Source: VRUE01 sp044867925 | Lineage (GTDB): Bacteria; Actinomycetota; Thermoleophilia; Solirubrobacterales; 70-9 | Reading direction: 5' to 3' | NCBI GenBank assembly: GCA_044867925.1 | Contig: JBIOVV010000095.1 | Coordinates: 1 to 42,287, forward strand | DNA length: 42,287 nt | In this document: piece after piece, positions 33,755-42,216 of the stretch | Layout of the letters: each line of letters starts with the position of its first letter | Numbering within the stretch: the first letter of the stretch is position 1 | The notes under the pieces: generated by a model | Databases searched by the model: none | The model's input: the letters and a program-made list of their open reading frames with translations, nothing else | Told to the model about the DNA's origin: nothing | Translations under genes and position numbers: made by a program

Positions 33755-34036
33755 ATGAAGACGTACGTGATCCGCAGGGAGCGTGCCTGGCAGTCCGCGG
33801 AGGAGCTGGAGGAGACCGCGGCGCGCTCGAAACAGGTCGCCGAAAGCGACTTCCCGGATGACATCGCGTGGATCCGCAGCTATGTGATCAGCGAGCCCGG
33901 CGGCTCGCTCGGCACCGTCTGCATCTACCAGGCGAGCGACGAGGACTCGGTGCGCAGCCATGCGGCGCGGGTGGACATGCCGGCTGACGAGATTCTCGAG
34001 GTCGCCGACACCGTCGTGATCAGGCCCGATCCGTAG
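33755..34036 (+). CDS. DUF4242 (nickel-binding-like) small protein
   Basis: Protein of 93 residues of the DUF4242 family (SCO4226-type ferredoxin-like fold, reported to bind nickel in Streptomyces). It begins KTYVIRRERAW, followed by W34 in DIAWIRSYVISEPGG and CIYQASDEDSVRSHAARVDMPADEI, the family core with a conserved His. The role is unknown; family members are often beside TetR genes, as here. A strong ribosome binding site (GAGGAGG) precedes the ATG at 33755. Transcription is probably controlled by the palindrome at 33688. The aidB-type gene starts 52 bases downstream and might share its transcript. Confidence 0.88.
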   Translation: MKTYVIRRERAWQSAEELEETAARSKQVAESDFPDDIAWIRSYVISEPGGSLGTVCIYQASDEDSVRSHAARVDMPADEILEVADTVVIRPDP

Positions 34037-34087
34037 GCCGCAGCGCGGCGACCTGACACGAGCGCGATCGCCTGCGAGAATGGGCTC

Positions 34088-35761
34088 GTGGCCACCGTCG
34101 AACGCACCGCCGCGGGGCGGCAGACTCACGAGGTCTTCAACCAGGCCTCCCCGCTGGAGGAATACAACCCGTTCGACGCCGACAGGCCGCTGCAGGAGGC
34201 GCTGCGCCGGGAGGGTGCCGAGTGGGCCGAGGATCGCGCCCGCGAGCTGGGCGCGATCTGCGGCTCCGCCCAGACGATCCGCTGGGGTTTCGAGGCAAAC
34301 GAGAAGAAGCCCGAGCTGAAGACCCACGATCGCTACGGCCACCGCATCGACGAGGTCGAGTTCGACAGCTCCTGGCACGAGCTGATGCGAATCGGCGTCG
34401 ACCACGGGCTGCACGCGATGCCCTGGCGCGAGCCCGGCGCGGGCGCCCACGTCGCCCGCGCGGCGATGTTCATGCTGCTGATGCAGGCCGAGAGCGGCGT
34501 CGGCTGCCCGCTCTCGATGACCTACTCGGCGATCCCGGCGCTGCGCAAGCAGCCCGAGCTGGCCGCCGAGTGGGAAGACCGCTTCCTCTCGCTCGACTAC
34601 GACGAGCGCTCGTTGCCGGCCGACCGCAAGAGCGGCGCCCTCTGCGGGATGGCGATGACCGAGAAGCAGGGCGGCTCCGACGTCCGCGCCAACACCACCG
34701 TGGCGACTCCGCTTAACGGCGGCGGCCCGGGGGCGGAGTACGAGCTGGTCGGCCACAAGTGGTTCTGCTCGGCGCCGATGTGCGACGCCTTCCTCGTCCT
34801 CGCCCAGACCGAGTCGGGGATCTCCTGCTTCCTGATGCCGCGCTGGACCCCCGACGGCGAGCGCAACGCCCTCCACATCCAGCGGCTCAAGGACAAGCTG
34901 GGCAACCGCTCCAACGCCTCCAGCGAGCTCGAGTTCCGCGGCGCCTGGGCCCGTATGGTCGGCGAGGAGGGCCGCGGCGTGCCAACGATCATCGAGATGG
35001 TCAACCACACCCGCCTCGACTGCGTGATCGGCGCCGCCACCGGCTATCGCGCCGGCCTCGTGCAGGCGCTCAACCACACCGAGCAGCGTTCCGCCTTCGG
35101 CAAGGAGCTGATCGAGCAGCCGCTGATGCGCAACGTCCTCGCCGACCTCAGCGTCGAGTCCGAGGCCGCCACCGTCGCCGCGATGCGCCTCGCCCGCGCC
35201 TACGACGAGGTCGCCGCCGGCGACAACGAGGCCGCGGAGTTCCGCCGCCTGGCCAATGCCGTCCTCAAGTACTGGCTCTGCAAGCGCGCCCCCTCCCACG
35301 CGGTCGAGTGCCTCGAGTGCCTCGGCGGCAACGGCTACGTCGAGGAGTCCGGAATGCCCCGCCTCTACAGAGAGGCCCCCCTGGCCTCGATCTGGGAGGG
35401 CTCCGGCAACGTCCAGTGCCTCGACGTCCTCCGCGCCATGGTCAAGAACCCGACCTCGGTCGACGCCTTCTTCGCCGAGGTGATGGAGGGCGCCGGCGCC
35501 GAACCGCGGCTGGACGCATATGTCTCCTCGCTAAGAGACGAAATCCCCGGCGAGATCGAGACGATCGAGTCCCGCGCAAGGCGCATCGTCGAAAAGATGG
35601 CGATTGCCCTACAAGCTTCCCTCCTCGTTCGCTACGGCGACGAGGCCGTCGCCGACGCCTTCTGCGCCTCCCGTCTCTCGGGAGACTGGGGAAACGCCTT
35701 CGGAACCCTCCCGGCCGCCACGGATTTCAGCCGCATCATCGACCGACACCGCCCCGTTTAG
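34088..35761 (+). CDS. aidB: AidB-type acyl-CoA dehydrogenase
   Basis: Flavoenzyme of 557 residues matching E. coli AidB along its length: THEVFNQ at the start, CPLSMTYSAIPAL, GMAMTEKQGGSDVRANTT, LVGHKWFCSAP, KDKLGNRSNASSELEF, CLGGNGYVEESGMPRLYRE and SIWEGSGNVQCLDVLRAM. AidB has weak isovaleryl-CoA dehydrogenase activity and DNA binding linked to alkylation stress; family members bind FAD. Whether this one acts on acyl-CoA or protects DNA is open. An AlkZ-like protein is encoded at 13.5 kb. The start is GTG at 34088 with GAGAAT 6 bases upstream and no Shine-Dalgarno. The stop is the first base of a palindromic repeat. Confidence 0.93.
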   Translation: MATVERTAAGRQTHEVFNQASPLEEYNPFDADRPLQEALRREGAEWAEDRARELGAICGSAQTIRWGFEANEKKPELKTHDRYGHRIDEVEFDSSWHELMRIGVDHGLHAMPWREPGAGAHVARAAMFMLLMQAESGVGCPLSMTYSAIPALRKQPELAAEWEDRFLSLDYDERSLPADRKSGALCGMAMTEKQGGSDVRANTTVATPLNGGGPGAEYELVGHKWFCSAPMCDAFLVLAQTESGISCFLMPRWTPDGERNALHIQRLKDKLGNRSNASSELEFRGAWARMVGEEGRGVPTIIEMVNHTRLDCVIGAATGYRAGLVQALNHTEQRSAFGKELIEQPLMRNVLADLSVESEAATVAAMRLARAYDEVAAGDNEAAEFRRLANAVLKYWLCKRAPSHAVECLECLGGNGYVEESGMPRLYREAPLASIWEGSGNVQCLDVLRAMVKNPTSVDAFFAEVMEGAGAEPRLDAYVSSLRDEIPGEIETIESRARRIVEKMAIALQASLLVRYGDEAVADAFCASRLSGDWGNAFGTLPAATDFSRIIDRHRPV

Positions 35762-35812
35762 GAGACCCGGACAGGGGCGGAGCGTCTTAGCGGAACCCCT
35801 GTCGGGGTCTCC
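35761..35812. repeat. Long palindromic repeat, family 1, copy 3 (short)
   Basis: Arms 35761-35777 and 35796-35812 are complementary over 17 bp with one mismatch; the 18-bp centre contains GGAGCGTCTTA, a variant of the family core GGAACGTCTTG. It fills the whole gap between the convergent aidB and site-2-protease stop codons. Confidence 0.75.
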
Positions 35813-35813
35813 T

Positions 35814-36977
35814 CTACTTCGCGGTATCGCGCAAGGCCCGCCCGACCTGCTCGACCGTAATGACCCCCGATAGCCGCCCGTCTGCGTCGACAGCCATCAG
35901 AGCACCGAAGCGGCGGAGCGCCCGATTCGCCAGCAGTGAGTCGAGGGGAGCGTCGTCTCGAACTTGGAAGGTGCCGTCGTCGTGCTCGAGCAGATCCGAG
36001 ACGTAAGAGGTGGCTCGGGAGATCTCGGGAACCTCGTCGGCTTTGTCGCGCACGACCAGGCCTAGAAACCGGTGGGCCGCGTCGACTACCGGGAACCAGG
36101 GCCAGCGGTAGCGGAGGAAGTACTCGTCCAGCGCTTGCTCGACGCTGAGCTCGTCGAGGATCGTCACCGGTTGGCGATCCATCACGTCGGAGACCTGGAG
36201 CTCGCTGATCCGGCCGGTGATTTTGGTCTGCATCGAGGCGGCGCGGGCGGAGCTGTTGATGACGAAGCCGATCAGCGCCAGCCAGACCCCGCCGAAGGCG
36301 TTGCCGCTGAAGATCATCAACAGGCCGCCGCCGATGAAGACGTAGGCGAAGACTCGGCCCAGGTTGGCGGCGAAGCGGGTTGCCGAGTTGCGGTCCCCGC
36401 TGCGCCACCAGGCGATCGCTCGCACGATCCGGCCGCCGTCCATCGGAAAGGCGGGCAGAAGGTTGAAGAGGAGGACGGCCGCGTTGATCCAGACCAGCCA
36501 GCCGATCAGCGCCATCGCTCCCGAGACGCCGGAGTTGGCCTCGATCAGAACCGCCCGCCTGAACTCCTCGGCGCCGACCGCGACCAGCCCGACCGCCGTC
36601 AGCACGACGACGATCGCCAGCGTCACCAAGGGCCCGGCGACCGCCACCTTGAACTCGGCCCCCGGACTGCCGGATTCGCGGTCCATGCGGGCCATGCCGC
36701 CGAAGATCCAGAGCTGGATGCTGGAGATGCCGATGCCGTTGCGCAGCGCGGCGAAGGCGTGGCCGAGCTCGTGCAGGACGATCGAGCCGAAGAAACCGAG
36801 GGCGCTGATCACCGCCAGCGCGAAGGGGGTCGAGTCGGAGCTGCTCTCGCCGAGCACGTCGCCGTAGAAGCCGGAGAGCCAGAAGATCACCAGGAAGAGG
36901 ACGAGGAACCACGACCAGTCGACGGTGATGCGGATTCCGCGGACGTGGAACAGGGTGATCGGCTTGCCGCCCAGCAT
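35814..36977 (-). CDS. Site-2 protease family membrane metalloprotease with CBS domains
   Basis: Intramembrane zinc protease (M50) of 387 residues. The zinc motif HELGH (69-73) lies in a membrane helix, and the third ligand is Asp180 in NLLPAFPMDGGR. Residues about 250-385 contain two CBS domains (SDVMDRQPVTILDELSVEQAL; LDSLLANRALRRFGALMAVDADG), which often bind adenine nucleotides and regulate the protease, as in SpoIVFB-like groups. It probably cleaves a membrane-bound anti-sigma or signalling protein; the substrate is unknown. The ATG at 36977 has TACGAT exactly 6 bases upstream, suggesting a leaderless mRNA, and this promoter overlaps palindrome copy 4. Confidence 0.93.
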   Translation of the reverse strand: MLGGKPITLFHVRGIRITVDWSWFLVLFLVIFWLSGFYGDVLGESSSDSTPFALAVISALGFFGSIVLHELGHAFAALRNGIGISSIQLWIFGGMARMDRESGSPGAEFKVAVAGPLVTLAIVVVLTAVGLVAVGAEEFRRAVLIEANSGVSGAMALIGWLVWINAAVLLFNLLPAFPMDGGRIVRAIAWWRSGDRNSATRFAANLGRVFAYVFIGGGLLMIFSGNAFGGVWLALIGFVINSSARAASMQTKITGRISELQVSDVMDRQPVTILDELSVEQALDEYFLRYRWPWFPVVDAAHRFLGLVVRDKADEVPEISRATSYVSDLLEHDDGTFQVRDDAPLDSLLANRALRRFGALMAVDADGRLSGVITVEQVGRALRDTAK

Positions 36978-36987
36978 GGGTCAATCG

Positions 36988-37106
36988 TACGGGTCGGGCC
37001 GGGTGGGGATTCCACTTAACTTTTTCTGTGGGGCGTGGTTGGGCTGTCGCCCGAGAGCCCCGCCGAAAAGTACAAGACGTTCCACCCCCACCCGGTCCGA
37101 CCCGTA
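36988..37106. repeat. Long palindromic repeat, family 1, copy 4 (full-length)
   Basis: Arms 36988-37008 and 37086-37106 pair over 20-21 bp; one pair is G-T, which is still a wobble pair in RNA. The centre is close to copy 1, sharing CACTTAACTTTTTC (37013-37026), CTGTCGCCCG and AAAAGTACAAGACGTTCCAC (37066 on). Unlike the other copies it lies between divergent genes and abuts the -10 hexamers of both. Confidence 0.88.
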
Positions 37107-37119
37107 TAAGTTCGCAGCG

Positions 37120-38295
37120 ATGCAGGTCGACCAGAACAAGCTTCAGGAGTGGCTGGAGGAACTCGAGCGGATCTACCGGCCGTCGGCTTCCGAAGGAGAA
37201 CGGGAAGCGGCCGAGTGGATCGTCGAACGCTTTGAGGAGCTTGGGGCCGAGGCGCGGATCGAGGCGGAGGCGGCGCACGGGACCTACTGGTGGCCGCTGG
37301 GGCTCGGGGCGGCCTTGGGCGCGCTCGCCGGCTTTCTCGGCCTGCGTGGGCGCCGCCGGCTCGGCGCGATCCTGGGCGCGATCGGCGCGGCCGGCATCGC
37401 CGACGACTTCCCGCCGGGGAAGCGGCGGCTTCGCAGGCCGCTGGCGCGGCGCACCGCTTACAACGTCCTCTGCGAATTCGGACCGGCGGATGCCGAGCGG
37501 ACGATGGTCATCGTCGCCCACCACGATGCCGCTCACTCGGGCTTGATCTTCCACCCAGAGATCCCGAAGATCGCCGATCGGCTCGGGCTGGTCGAGGGGG
37601 CCGACACCAGTCCGCCGCTGATGGCGCCGGTGGTCGGCGGGCCGATCGTCGCCGCGCTGGGTGCTCTCACCGGACGGCGTGCCCTCTCCAAGCTGGGGAT
37701 CTTCCTCGGCCTCGGCACGGTGGCGGCGATGGCGGACATCGGCCGGCGCAAAACGGTTCCCGGCGCCAACGACAACGGCACCGCGGTGATCTCCCTGCTG
37801 GCGCTTGCTCGGCAACTGGTCGAGGAACCGCCGGAGGAGATGCGGGTGATCCTGCTCTCGGCGGGGGCCGAGGAGTCCTTCAGCGAGGGGATCAAGGCCT
37901 TCGGCGAGCGCCACTTCCCCTCCCTGCCCCGCGAGAGCACCTTCTTCCTCGCCGTCGACTCGATCGGCTCCCCCCACCTGCTGGTCCTGCGCGGCGAGGG
38001 CTTCCTGAAGATGCGCGAGTACTCGCCGCGGGCGCTGGCGCTGATCGACGGTCTCGCCGAGGAGCTGGGGATCTGGCTCTACCCGAACCTGCGCCTGCAC
38101 AACGGCACCGACGGCCTGGAGCCGTTGGCGGCGGGCTACGAGACCGCCTCGCTCTGCGGCTGCACCGACCTCAAGAACCCGGCCAACTACCACTGGCCCA
38201 ACGACCTCGCCGAGAACGTCGAGTTCGGAACCGTCGCCGACGGCATCCGCCTGATCGAGGCCGCCGTGCGCCGCCTCGACCAGCGCTGGCTGTAA
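37120..38295 (+). CDS. M28-type zinc aminopeptidase with membrane-embedded insert
   Basis: Metallopeptidase of 391 residues. The M28 ligands fit: His135 in VIVAHHDAAHSG, Asp218 in GANDNGTAV, Glu251/252 in SAGAEESFSEG, Asp280 in AVDSIGSP and His358 in NYHWPND. A hydrophobic insert (about 57-97, and another about 168-206) interrupts the N-terminal half, suggesting membrane association, unlike simple soluble M28 enzymes. The substrate is unknown. The ATG at 37120 has TAAGTT exactly 7 bases upstream and no Shine-Dalgarno. The gene starts right after repeat copy 4 and ends before a pair of strong hairpins upstream of sdhA. Confidence 0.85.
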   Translation: MQVDQNKLQEWLEELERIYRPSASEGEREAAEWIVERFEELGAEARIEAEAAHGTYWWPLGLGAALGALAGFLGLRGRRRLGAILGAIGAAGIADDFPPGKRRLRRPLARRTAYNVLCEFGPADAERTMVIVAHHDAAHSGLIFHPEIPKIADRLGLVEGADTSPPLMAPVVGGPIVAALGALTGRRALSKLGIFLGLGTVAAMADIGRRKTVPGANDNGTAVISLLALARQLVEEPPEEMRVILLSAGAEESFSEGIKAFGERHFPSLPRESTFFLAVDSIGSPHLLVLRGEGFLKMREYSPRALALIDGLAEELGIWLYPNLRLHNGTDGLEPLAAGYETASLCGCTDLKNPANYHWPNDLAENVEFGTVADGIRLIEAAVRRLDQRWL

Positions 38296-38300
38296 GCAGC

Positions 38301-38351
38301 CCACAGAGGTGCAACGCGTAGCGGTTCTGTGGGGACCACAGCGCGTTGCAC
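38301..38351. repeat. Nested, alternative hairpins after the peptidase gene
   Basis: Outer stem GTGCAACGCG/CGCGTTGCAC (38309-38318 with 38342-38351). Inside, CTGTGG/CCACAG (38327-38332 with 38336-38341). The segment CCACAGA (38301-38307) can pair instead with TCTGTGG (38326-38332), so two exclusive folds are possible. Terminator or attenuator before sdhA. Confidence 0.6.
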
Positions 38352-38353
38352 TA

Positions 38354-38383
38354 CCCAAATCCGACTGCGGGGTCGGATTTGGG
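38354..38383. promoter_or_regulatory. Perfect 12-bp hairpin upstream of sdhA
   Basis: CCCAAATCCGAC and GTCGGATTTGGG (38354-38365 with 38372-38383), loop TGCGGG. It ends 5 bases before TAGAGT, the likely -10 of the sdhA promoter. It may be an operator over the -35 region or part of the upstream terminator. Confidence 0.55.
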
Positions 38384-38402
38384 GTCTATAGAGTCCGCGC
38401 TC

Positions 38403-40091
38403 GTGCCCACGCATGACGTACTGGTGATCGGCGCCGGCCTGGCCGGCCAGAGAGCAGCATTGGCAGCCGCCGAGGAGGGTGTCTCGGTCGGCATCGTCAG
38501 CAAGGTCCACCCGGTCCGCTCCCACTCCAACGCGGCGCAGGGCGGGATCAACGCCGCGCTCAACCCCGGCGACTCCTGGGAGTCGCACGCCTTCGACACG
38601 ATCAAGGGCTCCGACTACCTCAGCGACCAGGACGCAGTCGAGATCATGTGCCGCGAGGCACCGGAGGAGATCCTCCACCTCGAGCACCTCGGCGTCACCT
38701 TCCACCGCAACGAGGAGGGCAAGCTCGGCACCCGCGCCTTCGGCGGCGCCTCCGCCGCCCGCACCTACTACGTCGCCGACATCACCGGTCAGGCGATCAT
38801 GCACGTGCTCTACGAGCAGCTGATGAAGCATTCCGAGCAGGTCGCCCGCTATGAGGAGTGGTTCTGCACGACGCTGGCGCTCGACGACGACGGCGAGTGC
38901 TGTGGCGTCGTCACCCGCAACATCGCCGACGGCTCGATGCAGCTCTTCCGGGCGAAGTCGGTGATCCTCGCCAGCGGCGGCAACGGCCAGGTCTGGAAGC
39001 CGACCACCAACGCCCTGATCTGCACCGGCGACGGCATCGCGATGGCCTACCGGGCCGGGGCAAAGCTGATGGACATGGAGATGATCCAGTACCACCCGAC
39101 GACGCTGGCGGGCAAGGGCTTCCTGATCACCGAGGGCGCGCGCGGCGAGGGCGCCCACCTGCTCAACGCCAAGGGCGAACGCTTCATGGAGCGCTACGCG
39201 CCCAACAAGATGGAGCTCGCCTCGCGCGACGTCGTCTCCCGCGCCGAGCAGACCGAGATCAACGAGGGGCGCGGCTTCGAGGACGGCACGGTTGCCCTCG
39301 ACATCACCGTCGTGCCGAAGAAGCGCGTGCACGAGGCGCTGCGCGAGATCGTCCTCGTCGGCAAGGACTTCGCCGGAGTCGACATCACCCGCGAACCGAT
39401 CCGCATCAAGCCCGGCAACCACTACACGATGGGCGGGGTCAAGACCGACGTCGACGGCCGCACCGACATCCCCGGCCTCTACGCCGCCGGCGAGGTGGCC
39501 TGCGTCTCGGTCCACGGCGGCAACCGGCTCGGCGCCAACTCACTGCTCGACACGCTGATCTTCGGCCGCCGCTCCGGCGCCGACGCCGCCGCCCGCGCCA
39601 AGCGCACCGAGGGCTCGCGGCCCTCGCAAGCCGTCCTCGAGGCCGAGCAGGCGACGATCGACGCGATCTCCGCCCGTGAGAAGGGCTCCGGCCGCCGCGT
39701 CTCGGAGATCAAGCTCGACCTCGGCACGGTCATGGACGCCAAGGTGGCGGTCTTCCGCGACGAGGCCGGCATCCAGGAGGCGCTGGAGACGGTGCGGCGG
39801 CTCAAGGAGGAGGCAAAGACCGCCTACATCGACGACAAGGGGTCGGTCTTCAACCAGGACCTGCTGGGGGCGATCGAGCTCGGCTACATGCTCGACAACG
39901 CCGAGTGCACCTGCGTCGCCGCGCTCGAGCGCAAGGAGAGCCGCGGCGCCCAGTACAGGACGGACTTCCCGGAGCGCAATGATGAGGAGTGGCTGAAGCA
40001 CATCGACCTGCAGCTCAACGACGACGGCCCGGAGATCTCCTACTCAGAGGTGACGATCACCCAGTGGGAACCGGAAGTGAGGAGCTACTGA
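38403..40091 (+). CDS. sdhA: Succinate dehydrogenase flavoprotein subunit
   Basis: Catalytic FAD subunit of succinate:quinone oxidoreductase, 562 residues. It has the Rossmann start DVLVIGAGLAGQRAA, the covalent-FAD region VRSHSNAAQGGINAAL (His), the substrate loop QYHPTTLAGKGFLITEGARGEG, the catalytic Arg region in ASRDVVSRA, and the C-terminal GGNRLGANSLLDTLIFGRR. The start is GTG at 38403; TAGAGT lies 8 bases upstream and no Shine-Dalgarno is seen. The stop overlaps the sdhB ATG by one base (TGATG), indicating coupled translation. It works with the next two genes in the TCA cycle and respiratory chain at the membrane. Confidence 0.95.
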   Translation: MPTHDVLVIGAGLAGQRAALAAAEEGVSVGIVSKVHPVRSHSNAAQGGINAALNPGDSWESHAFDTIKGSDYLSDQDAVEIMCREAPEEILHLEHLGVTFHRNEEGKLGTRAFGGASAARTYYVADITGQAIMHVLYEQLMKHSEQVARYEEWFCTTLALDDDGECCGVVTRNIADGSMQLFRAKSVILASGGNGQVWKPTTNALICTGDGIAMAYRAGAKLMDMEMIQYHPTTLAGKGFLITEGARGEGAHLLNAKGERFMERYAPNKMELASRDVVSRAEQTEINEGRGFEDGTVALDITVVPKKRVHEALREIVLVGKDFAGVDITREPIRIKPGNHYTMGGVKTDVDGRTDIPGLYAAGEVACVSVHGGNRLGANSLLDTLIFGRRSGADAAARAKRTEGSRPSQAVLEAEQATIDAISAREKGSGRRVSEIKLDLGTVMDAKVAVFRDEAGIQEALETVRRLKEEAKTAYIDDKGSVFNQDLLGAIELGYMLDNAECTCVAALERKESRGAQYRTDFPERNDEEWLKHIDLQLNDDGPEISYSEVTITQWEPEVRSY

Positions 40092-41311
40092 TGGCCACTT
40101 ACACCTTGAAAGTCCGCCGCTACCAGCCCGAGAGTGGTGAGGGTCCGTACTGGGAGGAGTTCGACGTCGACCTCGATCCCTCGCTCTCGGTCCTCGACGG
40201 CCTGCTGCAGGCCAAAGACCGCGACGACGGCTCGCTCTCCGTCCGCTGCTCCTGCCGTGCGGCGATCTGCGGCTCCTGCGGGATGAAGGTCAACGGCTCC
40301 TCGACCCTCGGTTGCAAGACCCAGATCGGCGAGGCCCACGAGCAGGCGAACCGCCGTCAGGCCGGAGACGTGCCGCCGCCGATGGGAGCCGACGAGCTGC
40401 CGCCCCCCGGCTCGGCCAACGGCTCAGCCGACAATCCGATTGTCGTCGAGCCGATGGGCAACATGCCCGTGATCAAGGACCTGATCACCGACATGGAGTC
40501 GACCCACTGGACCAAGATCCGCCGCGTCACCCCCTGGCTGCTTCCTCACGGCGAGGCGCCCGAGCGCGAGTACGTGGTCGAGCCGGAGTCGATGATCGAC
40601 ATCACCCAGTCGATGGCCTGCATCCAGTGCGGCGCCTGCGTCTCTTCCTGCCTCTCGATGGAGGCCGACCCCGACTTCATCGGTCCGGCCGCGCTGGCAA
40701 AGGCCTATCGCTTCGTCGGCGATCCGCGCGACGCCGAGACCAAGGAGCGCCTCCACGACCTCGCCCACGATCCACACGGGATCTACGACTGCACCCACTG
40801 CTTCAGCTGCATCGATGCCTGCCCCAAGGGCGTGGCGCCGATGGACCAGATCATGCGCCTGCGCCGCAAAGCCGGCGAGGAGGGGATCGAAGACCCCAAC
40901 AGCGGCCACGATCACGAGCTCGCCTTCGTCAAGATCATCGAGAAGAAGGGGACACTGGACGAGTCGCTGCTGCTGCAGGAGTCCTTCGCGCCCGGGGTCA
41001 AAGGCAAGCTGAAACCGACGAAGCGGGCGATCAAGGAAATGCTCGGCTCGCTGCCGACGGCATTCCGCGGGATCAAGACGGGCAAGATGCGCTCGCTGCC
41101 GAAGCTGATCCCCGGCGTCCACCCGAAGCTGCCCGGCGGCGCCCAGGACGAGGTCAAGGCGATTTACCAGCACGCCGAGGAGCACCGTGAGGAATTCAAC
41201 ATCTACATCAAGGGCGAGGACGAGGACTTCGTCGAACCGGAGCCCGATGAGATCACGGATGAGACCTTGACGGCGGAGGCGGCAGCGGCCGCGGAAAGCG
41301 AGGAGTCGTGA
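40091..41311 (+). CDS. sdhB: Succinate dehydrogenase iron-sulfur subunit, extended
   Basis: Electron-transfer subunit of 406 residues, much longer than the usual 230-260. The [2Fe-2S] ligands are Cys55, Cys60, Cys63 and Cys75. About 35 residues rich in Pro/Gly (about 83-116) are inserted before IVVEPMGNMPVIKDL. Two complete four-Cys sets follow: CIQCGACVSSC (177-187) and CTHCFSCIDAC (234-244). The second keeps all four Cys, so a [4Fe-4S] cluster is likely where classical enzymes have [3Fe-4S]. The C-terminal 150 residues, ending in an acidic Glu/Ala tail, have no counterpart in standard SdhB. These traits point to the non-classical type-E enzyme. Confidence 0.93.
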   Translation: MATYTLKVRRYQPESGEGPYWEEFDVDLDPSLSVLDGLLQAKDRDDGSLSVRCSCRAAICGSCGMKVNGSSTLGCKTQIGEAHEQANRRQAGDVPPPMGADELPPPGSANGSADNPIVVEPMGNMPVIKDLITDMESTHWTKIRRVTPWLLPHGEAPEREYVVEPESMIDITQSMACIQCGACVSSCLSMEADPDFIGPAALAKAYRFVGDPRDAETKERLHDLAHDPHGIYDCTHCFSCIDACPKGVAPMDQIMRLRRKAGEEGIEDPNSGHDHELAFVKIIEKKGTLDESLLLQESFAPGVKGKLKPTKRAIKEMLGSLPTAFRGIKTGKMRSLPKLIPGVHPKLPGGAQDEVKAIYQHAEEHREEFNIYIKGEDEDFVEPEPDEITDETLTAEAAAAAESEES

Positions 41312-42216
41312 GCGAGCAGATCAAGGTCGCCTACTGGCCCGGATGCGTCTCGCGAGGCTTCACCACCGAGCTGCACGGCTCGATGGCGATCGCCGCCGAG
41401 AAGCTCGGCATCGAGCTGGTCGAGCTCGACCGCGCCAACTGCTGCGGGGCCGGCGTCATCGCCGAGCACAACCAGGAGCTGGCCGACACCCTCAACGCCC
41501 GCACCTTCGCCCTCGCCCAGCAGACCGGGCTCTCGATGATGAACATCTGCTCGACCTGTCAGGGAGCCCAGTCGGAGTGCCAGCAGCGGCTCGACGCAGA
41601 TTCTTCCTACCGCGCCCACATCAACGAGGTGCTGAGCGGCCAGGGCCTCGCCTACGAGAAGGGCGAGGACGGCTTCACCAACAAGAACTTCCTCTGGCTG
41701 CTGGTCGAGGACTACGGCCTCGACCGTCTCGCCGAGAAGGTGACGCGCCCGCTCAGCGGCCTCCGCGTCGGTCCCTTCTACGGCTGCTACGTGGTCCGCC
41801 CCAAGGAGCGGCTCGGCTACGACGAGTTCCCCGAGCGCGACCTCTACCTGGAGAAGGTGATCGAGGCGCTCGGCGGCGAGGTCGTCGAGTACGACGGCGC
41901 CCGCAAGTGCTGCGGCTTCCCGGTGATCACGATGAACCGCGACACCTCGCTGCGCCAGGCCGGCACCCACGTCGGCGACGCCCTCGACGCCGGCGCCGAC
42001 TGCCTCGTCACCCCCTGCCCGCTCTGCCACCTCAACCTCGACATGCAGCAGCCCGAGGCGGCCAAGGTGGTCAACCGGGATCTGGGCCTGGCCGTCCTGC
42101 ATCTCCCCCAGCTGGTCTCGCTGGCGCTCGGCGCCGAGCCGAAGGAGCTGGGGATGAGCAAGCACATCGCTTCGACCAAGTGGGTCGAAGAGCGGCTTGC
42201 TGCGGTTCCGGCCTGA
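41308..42216 (+). CDS. CCG-domain (HdrB/SdhE-like) succinate dehydrogenase subunit
   Basis: Protein of 302 residues with two cysteine-rich CCG domains: Cys13, Cys45-Cys46, Cys81 and Cys84; then Cys160, Cys201-Cys202, Cys237 and Cys240. This is the heterodisulfide-reductase subunit B fold, which replaces the membrane anchor subunits in type-E succinate:quinone oxidoreductases (SdhE of archaea, some cyanobacteria and actinobacteria). No long membrane helix is present; membrane contact would be through amphipathic helices or a further subunit. The start is GTG at 41308, overlapping the sdhB stop (GTGA), so all three genes form one coupled operon. It should not be confused with the unrelated flavinylation factor also called SdhE. 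Confidence 0.9.
   Translation: MSEQIKVAYWPGCVSRGFTTELHGSMAIAAEKLGIELVELDRANCCGAGVIAEHNQELADTLNARTFALAQQTGLSMMNICSTCQGAQSECQQRLDADSSYRAHINEVLSGQGLAYEKGEDGFTNKNFLWLLVEDYGLDRLAEKVTRPLSGLRVGPFYGCYVVRPKERLGYDEFPERDLYLEKVIEALGGEVVEYDGARKCCGFPVITMNRDTSLRQAGTHVGDALDAGADCLVTPCPLCHLNLDMQQPEAAKVVNRDLGLAVLHLPQLVSLALGAEPKELGMSKHIASTKWVEERLAAVPA

Noticed and set aside
35758..38358. Minus-strand open frame crossing the site-2 protease and peptidase genes
   Set aside because: It spans two well-supported genes in other frames and a palindromic repeat; no protein-like pattern.
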